Below, piece by piece: positions 1 through 6,164 of a stretch of DNA of 10,578 nucleotides (positions are counted from its first letter, which is position 1; every line of letters begins with the position of its first letter). The notes under the pieces are model-generated. The model did no database searches. It saw only the letters and a list, made by a program, of their open reading frames with translations, and had not been told where the DNA came from. The stretch is from Deinococcus grandis. Lineage in GTDB: Bacteria > Deinococcota > Deinococci > Deinococcales > Deinococcaceae. Location of the stretch: the NCBI RefSeq assembly GCF_001485435.1, contig NZ_BCMS01000002.1:1-10578 (forward strand), read 5' to 3'. Position numbers and translations under genes: made by a program.

Positions 1-91
1 GCTGTCCTCCCATGACGCGTCCATCCGCCCGCCCAGCCCCACTCAGCCCAGCACCGACTCCCTCCTGCGCTTCCGCCCGTCCACCGACCCG

Positions 92-1369
92 GTGTCACCT
101 GTGACGGCTGAGGAGCACGTGGCACCCAGGGCTGATGACCGTCTGGACGTGCTGTGCCAGCATCTCCTGCTCGACACGCCCGACGCACCGGTCGTTCAGC
201 GTCCGCTGACCTGGGCGCAGACGCTGCTGCCGGACCACAGGGTGAAGATCACCGCTCCGGACGCCGACCCTCACACCGCCGGGCCTGCCGAGCCCCTCAC
301 CGGCCCCGGCCGAACGACCCTCGCCACTCTGCACGCCGACGGGACGCACCTCACACCAGCGCAGCGCCAGATCCTGCGCGGCGCGGCGCAGGCCCTCATG
401 GACAGCGTTACCCGCCACGTCCTCCACGATCAACTGGCGCAGGCCACGACGTTCACGGCCGCCATGACGGACATCCACGCACTCAGCGCCGACCAGCACA
501 CACCCACCGAGACCGCCGCGGCCGCCATGCATGTCCTGCACCGCAGCATGCGCGTCGACTGGAGCGGCCTGCTGCACGTCCAGGACGGTCATCTCACCCT
601 CGTGACCGACGCCGCCACACCACGCGGGGAGCACCTCACGGCCCTGCTCACCCGGCGTCTCGCGTACGGCGAGCCTCACACGCTGCCCACCACGCACACC
701 TTTCACGACGACTACACGGACTCCGACGGCGCCATCGACCACCTGCTGAATGCCGGAGTCCGCAGCGCCGCGTGGCTGCCGCTGAGCAACGACAGTGATC
801 AGGACCGGTTCGTGCTGCTGTTCACGCGCCAGGACGAGCCGGCCATCTGGACCGCGCAGGAACAACGCCTCCTGAGCGCCGCGGCCCGCAGCGTCAGCAT
901 CGCCCTCGAACGTGACGCGGCCATGCAGCACCTCGAACGCCTCGCGCAGACCGACCCGCTGACCGGACTCGGCAACCGCCGCGCACTTGACGAGACCCTG
1001 CAGACCCTCGAAGGGCAGGCCTTCACCCTGGGCGTCATCGACCTGAACGGTATGAAACGCGTCAACGACGAACACGGACACGCCAGTGGCGACGACCTGC
1101 TCCGGACCTTCGCGCGGCACCTGTGGCACGACACGGTCCGCGCGTTCCGCCTCGGCGGGGACGAGTACGCCCTGATCGACCCCGAAGGCACGCCCGACCG
1201 GTTGCAGCACCTGACCGATCACGCCGTGCGCGCCACGCAGGCCGCCGGATTCCCGATTACCGCCGCGCTCGGTACGGCGGGCGTACCCACCGATACCCGC
1301 AGCCCCAGCCGGGCGCTGCGACTCGCGGACACACGCATGTACGCCCACAAACGCGACGACGACCGCTGA
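92..1369 (+). CDS. GAF-GGDEF protein, probable diguanylate cyclase (5' end uncertain)
   Basis: Likely makes the second messenger cyclic di-GMP from two GTP in the cytoplasm. The C-terminal GGDEF domain spans about residues 285-422. It opens with the usual linker TDPLTGLGNRR (from residue 287), has the metal-binding stretch IDLNGMKRVND (D317) and the active-site loop GGDEY (355-359), an accepted form of GG(D/E)EF. The RxxD inhibitory site expected five residues before that loop is absent (HDTV there), so product feedback through it is unlikely. Residues about 110-275 look like a GAF sensor domain. The N-terminal stretch from DRLDVLCQHLLLDTP resembles a shortened second GAF. No membrane segment or signal peptide is seen. 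The GTG at 92 (or 101) has no Shine-Dalgarno and no TAnnnT box, and the frame stays open with high GC3 back to base 2, so the true start may lie left of the window. The family is clear; the ligand is unknown. Confidence 0.85.
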   Translation: MSPVTAEEHVAPRADDRLDVLCQHLLLDTPDAPVVQRPLTWAQTLLPDHRVKITAPDADPHTAGPAEPLTGPGRTTLATLHADGTHLTPAQRQILRGAAQALMDSVTRHVLHDQLAQATTFTAAMTDIHALSADQHTPTETAAAAMHVLHRSMRVDWSGLLHVQDGHLTLVTDAATPRGEHLTALLTRRLAYGEPHTLPTTHTFHDDYTDSDGAIDHLLNAGVRSAAWLPLSNDSDQDRFVLLFTRQDEPAIWTAQEQRLLSAAARSVSIALERDAAMQHLERLAQTDPLTGLGNRRALDETLQTLEGQAFTLGVIDLNGMKRVNDEHGHASGDDLLRTFARHLWHDTVRAFRLGGDEYALIDPEGTPDRLQHLTDHAVRATQAAGFPITAALGTAGVPTDTRSPSRALRLADTRMYAHKRDDDR

Positions 1370-1552
1370 CGGAAACGACCCGCCTGTGCAGTTTGACCAT
1401 TCGTCATCCATCGTTTTGGCAGTGCATCCGAACAACCGCGTCCAGCACACCCGGAAAAACACAGGCTCACAGGAAGGCCAGGAAGCCCCCTCAAAAACAT
1501 TCTGAGGGGTAGAGGATAGGGCAAAACCACCAGGGTTCTTCTGGGCGCGAGA

Positions 1553-1615
1553 TCTGATCAGACGTCTGCCCAGGCAGAGTACCAACGTTCTAGCTCCCAG
1601 ATTATTACTAATCTG
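1553..1615. repeat. cluster of four palindromes
   Basis: Three perfect or near-perfect palindromes overlap: TCTGATCAGA (1553-1562), CAGACGTCTG (1559-1568) and TCTGCC-CA-GGCAGA (1565-1578). A fourth, AT-rich hairpin with arms CAGATTA and TAATCTG around a 4-base loop (1598-1615) follows. All share TCTG/CAGA ends. This could be a regulator-binding array, a small structured RNA or the scar of a mobile element; nothing in the sequence decides between them. Confidence 0.4.
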
Positions 1616-1619
1616 ACTT

Positions 1620-1894
1620 AGTGCGAAATTTTCAGCCATCCTCAGTGTCGTACAGCACAGTGACACCCTCGGCCTGGCGAATCTGACCGATCAGGCCCTG
1701 CGGGTCCGGGCGGCGACCAGCACCAGGATCCTCGCCACCTAGCCCATGCCCTCGCTGTTCGCGCCTACGTCCCCTGGGCCCAGGCCACCACAACGCCGCA
1801 GCATGGTCTGGGGTACCACCTGCCAGAGCACGCGTCCCAGTACGTACGGCCAGTCTCGTCCTGCATGAGGTCACCCTCTTCATGTTGGACTTGA
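1620..1894. pseudogene. possible decayed coding fragment, family not recognised
   Basis: Coding-like composition without an intact frame. On the plus strand, 1641-1742 (…LGLANLTDQALRVRAATSTR…, stop TAG at 1740) and, shifted one frame, 1742-1894 (…ALAVRAYVPWAQATTTP…, stop TGA) both have high GC3, as expected for one gene broken by a frameshift. On the minus strand there is a competing 33-codon frame starting with ATG at 1866-1864, preceded by GAGGGTG and a TATGAT box at 1932-1927. A further minus frame ends in IGQIRQAEGVTVLYDTEDG with its stop at 1632-1634. Strand and family cannot be settled. A faint likeness of the plus fragments to the N-terminal domain of tyrosine recombinases is only an impression. 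Confidence 0.25.
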
Positions 1895-1969
1895 CCTTTG
1901 GCCTTTGGCGGCAAGTGACTCGGGTGATCATATCTATTTTTTACATACAAGTTTCGGCACCTTCACAAC

Positions 1970-1997
1970 CTGACAGAAAAAATGCCGTCGGGATAAA
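1970..1997 (+). promoter_or_regulatory. predicted promoter of the ABC exporter operon
   Basis: CTGACA (1970-1975, 5 of 6 matches to the -35 consensus) and GATAAA (1992-1997, 4 of 6 to the -10) are separated by 16 bases. Transcription would begin near 2004, upstream of both palindromes and of the ATG at 2075. The location is consistent with a repressible promoter; no experiment supports it. Confidence 0.45.
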
Positions 1998-2020
1998 TGT
2001 CCTTCCCGAACACTCCCGTC

Positions 2021-2034
2021 TTACCGTACGGTCA
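2021..2034. promoter_or_regulatory. operator-like palindrome 1 (TTACCG-TA-CGGTCA)
   Basis: It has an ACCGTACGGT core, with one outer mismatch from the consensus TTACCGnnCGGTAA shared with the second site. Its centre lies 23 bp from the centre of palindrome 2, about two helical turns. It sits between the predicted transcription start and the permease start codon, as expected of a repressor site. Confidence 0.5.
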
Positions 2035-2039
2035 GGAGA

Positions 2040-2061
2040 CTACTTACCGACCGGTAAGTAG
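2040..2061. promoter_or_regulatory. operator-like palindrome 2, 10-bp perfect arms
   Basis: Perfect inverted repeat: arm CTACTTACCG, two-base centre AC, arm CGGTAAGTAG. The inner TTACCGACCGGTAA form is typical of TetR/AcrR-family operators. It ends only 3 bases before the AGGAGG ribosome-binding site, so a bound repressor could block transcription, or the RNA hairpin could affect translation. No TetR-type gene is in the window, so the regulator is presumably encoded elsewhere. Confidence 0.65.
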
Positions 2062-2074
2062 GACAGGAGGTTCC

Positions 2075-3133
2075 ATGTATCTGGCCCTGCGCGAACTCAC
2101 CCACCACCGCCTCCGCTCCCTCCTCGTCGGGGGCATCGTCGCCCTGATCGCCTTCATGGTGTTCATGCTCACCGGCCTCACCCGCGGCCTCGCCCACGAC
2201 AACGCCGCCCTGCTCATCGAAACCCCCGCCACGCACTTCGTCACCACACAGGACGCCGAAGGGGTCTTCAGCCGCTCCTTCATCACCACCTCCGACCTGC
2301 GCGCCCTGACCGGCACGCTCGGCCCGGACGCCACACCCCTCGCCCAGACCTTCACGAGCCTCAGCGCCCACACCCGGCAACTCAGCGCCGTGCTCATCGG
2401 CGTGGACCCCCGCGGCTTCCTGGCCCCCGCCCCCACCCAGGGCGCGCCCCTGTCCACCGGGAACGGAGCCGTGGTGGACGAGTCCCTGCAGGGCGACGGC
2501 GTGCGCCTGGGCGACACGCTCACCCTCCGCCCCGGCGGCGAGACCGTGCAGGTCACCGGGTTCACGCGCAGCGCCCGCCTGAACCACCAGCCAGTCATCT
2601 TCATCGACCTGGACCGCTGGCACGCCCTGAACCCACGCGCCACCGGCACCGTCAACGCCGTCGCCCTGCGCGGCCCGGCCGCCACACTGCCAGCCACCCT
2701 GACGCAGCGGACCCGCGCGCAGACCCTTCAGGCGCTGCCCGGCTACCGCGAAGAGCAGGGCAGCCTGACCATGATCCAGGGATTCCTGATCGTCGTGGCG
2801 GCGTTCGTGATGGCCGCGTTCTTCTACGTCCTGACCCTGCAGAAGACCCCTCAGTTCGGCCTGCTCAAGGCCATCGGCGCCAGCACCCGCACGCTGGCCG
2901 CCGCCCTCGTCACGCAGATGCTGCTGCTCACGGCCCTCGCCACCGCGGCCGCCACGCTCGGCACGCTGGGCGCCACCGCGCTGCTGCCCGAAGGACTGCC
3001 CTTCACCCTCACCCCAGGCGCCCTGCTCGGCGCGTCCGGTCTGCTGATCGCCGTCGCCGCCCTGAGCAGCCTGCTGAGCCTGCGCCGCATCGCCCACGTC
3101 GACCCGCTGATCGCCATCGGCGCGGCCAGCTGA
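2075..3133 (+). CDS. FtsX-like ABC transporter permease, HrtB/MacB type
   Basis: Inner-membrane subunit of an exporter, 352 residues. The topology is the classic one for this family: helix 1 at about 16-36, a large extracytoplasmic domain at about 40-230, then three C-terminal helices at about 233-256, 274-303 and 314-336. The stretch QKTPQFGLLKAIGAS after helix 2 and the C-terminal DPLIAIG are family hallmarks; the short length and the GL-x-x-GL motif after helix 1 resemble HrtB, the haem-efflux permease. The start is ATG 2075 because AGGAGG (2065-2070) stands four bases before it. An in-frame ATG 26 codons upstream would lie on the -10 box and place the operator inside the gene. The ATPase follows 17 bases downstream. 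The substrate (haem, drug, lipid or peptide) cannot be read from the sequence. Confidence 0.85.
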   Translation: MYLALRELTHHRLRSLLVGGIVALIAFMVFMLTGLTRGLAHDNAALLIETPATHFVTTQDAEGVFSRSFITTSDLRALTGTLGPDATPLAQTFTSLSAHTRQLSAVLIGVDPRGFLAPAPTQGAPLSTGNGAVVDESLQGDGVRLGDTLTLRPGGETVQVTGFTRSARLNHQPVIFIDLDRWHALNPRATGTVNAVALRGPAATLPATLTQRTRAQTLQALPGYREEQGSLTMIQGFLIVVAAFVMAAFFYVLTLQKTPQFGLLKAIGASTRTLAAALVTQMLLLTALATAAATLGTLGATALLPEGLPFTLTPGALLGASGLLIAVAALSSLLSLRRIAHVDPLIAIGAAS

Positions 3134-3150
3134 ACCCCTCAGGAGCGCCC

Positions 3151-3870
3151 GTGATCACTCCCCTGCACACGCCCGACCGACCGACGCCCTCCCCTGCCCC
3201 ACTGCTGTCGCTGCGCGGCGTCACCCGCACCTACGGCGACGGCGCGGGCCGCGTCACCGCCCTGCACCCCACCACCCTCGACGTGCGCCCCGGCGAACTC
3301 GTGGCCATCCGCGGACCCAGCGGCAGCGGCAAGAGCACCCTCCTGGCCATCGCCGGAGCGCTGCTGCAGCCCACCGCCGGGCAGGTCCTCATCGCCGGAG
3401 AGGACGTCACCGCCCTGCCCGGCGCCGCGCGGCCCGCGTTCCGGCTCGCGCACCTCGGCTTCGTGCTCCAGAGCAGCAACCTGATTCCCTACCTGACGGT
3501 CCGTGAGCAGCTCACCCTCATTCCACACCTGGCACGCCGCGACGCCCGCGCCGCCACGCAGCAGGCCGACGCACTACTCGCCCGACTCGGCCTGTCGGAC
3601 CGCGCCGACCATCACCCCGACGCGCTCAGCGGCGGCCAACGCCAGCGGGTCGCCATTGCCCGCGCGCTGATGAACGACCCGCAGCTCATCCTCGCCGACG
3701 AACCCACCGCCAGCCTCGACGGGCCCCGCGGACGTGAGGTCGTCGAGATGCTCGCGCGTGAAGTCCACGGGCGCGGCCGCGCCGCCGTCATGGTCACGCA
3801 CGACGAGCGCGTGCTGGACCTGTGCGACCGGACCGTGCACATCACCGACGGGCACGTGCACGAGGACTGA
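3151..3870 (+). CDS. ABC transporter ATP-binding protein, HrtA/LolD/MacB type
   Basis: Cytoplasmic ATPase that should power the permease encoded just upstream. All nucleotide-binding motifs are intact: Walker A GPSGSGKST (55-63), Q-loop within FVLQSSNLIPYLTV, signature LSGGQRQR (159-166), Walker B LILADEP (179-185) with catalytic E184, D-loop SLD (188-190) and switch histidine H217 in VTHDE. The 239-residue length is normal for a stand-alone exporter ATPase. The NLIPYLTV sequence after the Q-loop fits the family that pairs with FtsX-like permeases. The start is GTG 3151, with AGGAG five bases ahead (3141-3145), giving an N-terminal extension of about 20 Pro-rich residues before the fold begins. 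It is co-transcribed with the permease and probably under the same tandem operator. HrtA is the favoured assignment, but the substrate is unproven. Confidence 0.9.
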   Translation: MITPLHTPDRPTPSPAPLLSLRGVTRTYGDGAGRVTALHPTTLDVRPGELVAIRGPSGSGKSTLLAIAGALLQPTAGQVLIAGEDVTALPGAARPAFRLAHLGFVLQSSNLIPYLTVREQLTLIPHLARRDARAATQQADALLARLGLSDRADHHPDALSGGQRQRVAIARALMNDPQLILADEPTASLDGPRGREVVEMLAREVHGRGRAAVMVTHDERVLDLCDRTVHITDGHVHED

Positions 3871-3880
3871 CAGCGGTTGC

Positions 3881-3942
3881 CAGGTGCTCGCTCCGCTCGG
3901 TCAGGAGTCTTGAAGGTGCCCTTCAAGACTCCTGAATTCTGC
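3881..3942 (+). repeat. dispersed small repeat, copy 1 (long form)
   Basis: Starts with CAGGTGCTCGCTCCGCTC and ends with ACTCCTGAATTCTGC. The first 25 bases match copy 2 (6070-6094) at 24 of 25 positions, and the last 15 (3928-3942) match 6101-6115 at 14 of 15. Copy 1 has 22 bases between those blocks, forming most of a long stem, where copy 2 has only 6. The two copies are in the same orientation on either side of the topoisomerase gene. Deinococcus genomes are known to carry families of short non-coding repeats; whether this is one of them was not checked. Confidence 0.75.
3901..3935. terminator. 16-bp perfect hairpin between convergent genes
   Basis: Arms TCAGGAGTCTTGAAGG and CCTTCAAGACTCCTGA pair perfectly around a TGC loop. 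It lies between the end of the ATPase gene (3870) and the end of the minus-strand topoisomerase (3955), where a bidirectional terminator is expected. There is no proper T-run on either side, so it may owe its stem to the repeat it belongs to and end transcription only weakly. Confidence 0.55.
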
Positions 3943-3954
3943 GGTGACCCGCCG

Positions 3955-5960
3955 TCAGGACCGCCCGGATGCCTTGCGGGGGAGGGCGGCGCGCCTCTTG
4001 CGGGGCGCCCCGCCCTCATCCGCAGGCCGCTCCCGCGCCGACCGGGCCTTCTTCGCCGTCCAGGTGCCCTGCAGGACCGCGTCCGCCTGCGCGGCGTCCA
4101 GGTCAGCGGGAATCACCGCCGGGGGCAGCGGCACGCTCTGCCCGCCCCGCACGAGGTGCGGCCCGCTGCCCGTCGCGCGCAGGCGCGTGCCTTCCAGGTG
4201 CGGGAGCGGCAGGGACGGCGCGTCCCGGGACGCCCGGCGGATCGTCTGCGACAGGCCCTCGGTCCAGAAGCGCGTCAGGTACGCCACCCGCGTGGTGCCG
4301 CCGGCGGCCACGTCGTCCAGTCCGGCCTCCATGGTCGCCGTGAAGTCCTTCTGCATGACCTCCGGCACCTGCCGCGCGAGGTACGTCGCCACGAGCAGCC
4401 CCACGGCGGTCACGGCCAGGTGCCGGCCCGTCAGGCGGACGTACTCCCGCGTCTGGAGCGTCGCGAGCGTCTGCGCGTACGTGCTGGGCCGCCCGATCCC
4501 GGCCTTCTCCATGGCCTGCACCAGCGTCGCCTCGGTGAAGCGGGCCGGCGCCGACGTCTTCTTGCCTTCCGGCGGCCGGGCCTTCAGGGGCACCTGCTGC
4601 CCCGGCTGCAGAGGCGGGAGCCGCTGGTCGTCCGGCTCGGCGTCCTCCTCCTGGAGAAGCTGCAGGAAACCCGGCTCCTTCAGGACGCGGCCCTGCGCGC
4701 CCAGGGTGGCCGCGCCGCAGGTCAGGGTCACGGCCGTCCGGTCGAACACGGCGTCGGTCATCTGGGAGGCCACCGTGCGCTGGTAGATCAGGGTGTACAC
4801 CTCCAGATCGGCGCCACTCAGGCCTGCGGCGTCCGGGGCCCGCCAGATGGTCCCGGCTGGCCGGATCGCCTCGTGCGCCTCCTGGGCGGTCCGGTTGCGG
4901 GTCGCGTACTGCCTGGGCTGCGCGGGCACGGCGGCCGGGCCGAACAGGCGCGTGGCCTCCCGGCGCGCCTCCCTCAGCGCCTCCGCCTCGTCCGACAGGG
5001 CCGGAGAGTCGGTGCGCATGTACGTGATGAAGCCCCCCTCATACAGCCGCTGGGCGGTGTCCATGACCTGTTTCGCGCTGAGGTTCAGCCGCCCGCCCGC
5101 CTGCTGCAGCGTGCTCGTGATGAAGGGCGGCGCAGGCCGCGAGCGGGTCTCCGTGACCTTCACCGCGCTGACGGTGGCCTCCCGGCCGTCCAGGTAGGCG
5201 CTCAGGGCGCGGGCCTGCTCGTCCGTCATCTCCAGCACCTGCACGCTGCCCTTCAGCGCGCCGCCCTGGGTGTAGTCCCCGGCCCGCGCGATGGGGCGCC
5301 CCTGCGGGAACTCGCTGCTGCGCACGTGCGTGACGGTCGCCGTGAACCTCGGGCGGGTCAGGAGGTCCGCGCGGATCGACCAGAACGTCGCGGGCGTGAA
5401 GCGCATGCGGGCCATCTCCCGCTGCGCGGCGAGCATCAGCGCCGCGCTCTGCACGCGACCTGCGCTGAGTTTCCCACCCACGCTGCCCCACAGGAGCGGA
5501 CTGACCCCGTACCCCACCAGCCGGTCGATGACCCGACGGGCCTCCTGCGCCGCGACGAGGTGCAGGTCCAGCGGCCGGGTGGCCCGCAGCGCGGCCTGCA
5601 GGGCGTCCCCGGTGATCTCCGTGAACACCATCCGCACCGGCTGCGCCACCCCGAGCAGCCGGCCGAGGTGATACGAGATCGCCTCGCCCTCGCGGTCCAT
5701 GTCGGACGCGAACAGCACCCGGTCGGCCTTCGCCGCCAGCTGCCGCAGGTCCCGGACGGTCGCCTGCTTGCCGGCCGGCACGACGTAGATGGGCGCGAAC
5801 GTCTCCGGGTTCACCCCCAGGTGCGCCCACGGCTCGGCCCGGTTCTCCGCCTTCGAGCCCGGCAGGTCCCGCACGTGCCCCAGCGACGCGCGCACCGTGA
5901 ACCCCGCCCCGAGCAGCCCCACGATCTTGCGGGCCTCTCGACAATCACCAGGGTCGCCAT
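3955..5960 (-). pseudogene. topA: type IA DNA topoisomerase (topA family), frameshifted near its start
   Basis: Topoisomerase I relaxes negative supercoils by nicking one strand through a tyrosine. From the ATG at 5960-5958 the sequence reads MATLVIVE, then leaves frame; from about 5934 the frame resumes as ARKIVGLLGAGFTVRASLGH and runs intact to the TGA at 3955-3957. Homologues have VESPAKA here, so SPAK is missing, with a net loss equivalent to 10 bases. The rest is well kept (numbered from the GTG at 5922): TOPRIM DMDRE (74-78), LSAGRVQS, and the catalytic tyrosine Y301 in GFITYMRTDS. After the core there is one degenerate C-terminal repeat (GPHLVRGGQSVPLPP) and a Lys/Arg-rich tail, with no C4 zinc fingers, so it is shorter than typical TopA. 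The ATG is supported by TAGTCT seven bases upstream. Alternatives are a sequencing error, or expression from GTG 5922 without the TOPRIM glutamate and lysine, which would probably be inactive. Confidence 0.85.
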
Positions 5961-5973
5961 GCCGCCCAGACTA
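5961..5973 (-). promoter_or_regulatory. leaderless promoter box of the topoisomerase gene
   Basis: On the minus strand, TAGTCT (5973-5968) is followed by seven bases and then ATG (5960). This TAnnnT spacing makes the start codon the likely first transcribed base, the leaderless layout frequent in Deinococcus. No convincing -35 box is visible. It fixes the original start upstream of the frameshift. Confidence 0.5.
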
Positions 5974-6069
5974 ACGGGACGCGGTGAGGCTGCTAGTCAC
6001 AGCGGTATCCAGTTTCATTGAGGGGCCGACACCACGCCCTTCGATTCCACGTCCAACCGCTGGTGTTAT

Positions 6070-6115
6070 CAGGTGCTCGCTCCGCTCGTTCAGGCGTATT
6101 ACTCCTGAATGCTGC
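6070..6115 (+). repeat. dispersed small repeat, copy 2 (short form)
   Basis: Direct repeat of the unit at 3881-3942, with the same CAGGTGCTCGCTCCGCTC start and an ACTCCTGAATGCTGC end. It has only CGTATT between the two blocks, leaving a 6-bp stem (TTCAGG/CCTGAA, 6089-6109) instead of 16 bp. It lies in the 204-base gap between the divergent topoisomerase and the gene starting at 6165. Confidence 0.75.
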
Positions 6116-6151
6116 TGGTCAGATCAGCGCGCGTCCGGCCGGGAGCCGCGC

Positions 6152-6164
6152 TAGCCTGCGCGGC
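6152..6164 (+). promoter_or_regulatory. leaderless promoter box of the unknown gene pair
   Basis: TAGCCT (6152-6157), seven bases, then GTG at 6165. This is the same geometry as the divergent box before the topoisomerase. No Shine-Dalgarno stands at a usable distance (GGGAG at 6141 is 19 bases away), which favours leaderless initiation. No -35 box is evident. Confidence 0.45.

Larger units (their letters stand above)
1370..1996. other. intergenic stretch with palindromes and a probable coding relic
   Basis: About 0.6 kb with no intact gene. Parts are clearly more AT-rich than the neighbours (about 1577-1635 and 1920-2000). It contains a 7-bp hairpin at 1487-1509 without a T-run, a cluster of palindromes at 1553-1615, fragmentary coding-like DNA at 1620-1894, and promoter-like boxes facing both ways at 1927-1997. 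No clear rho-independent terminator for the gene ending at 1369 was found. Confidence 0.6.

Noticed and set aside
12..104. Small plus-strand frame of 30 codons starting at ATG 12
   Set aside because: Poor third-position GC compared with the overlapping GGDEF frame, and no ribosome site.
1487..1509. Hairpin CCCCTCA/TGAGGGG as a terminator for the GGDEF gene
   Set aside because: Only 7 bp with a 9-base loop, no T-run on either side, and 117 bases past the stop; not strong enough to call.
95..1666. Long minus-strand open frame opposite the GGDEF gene
   Set aside because: Shadow of the GGDEF gene; Val/Gly/Arg-rich with no recognisable domain.
1997..2074. Upstream in-frame ATG for the permease gene
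   Set aside because: It overlaps the -10 box, lacks a ribosome site and would put both palindromes inside coding sequence; ATG 2075 has AGGAGG and begins at the expected permease N-terminus.
3877..6021. Very long plus-strand open frame opposite the topoisomerase
   Set aside because: Antisense shadow in GC-rich DNA: the composition is Arg/Gly/Pro-heavy with no family likeness, while the minus strand encodes clear TopA motifs.
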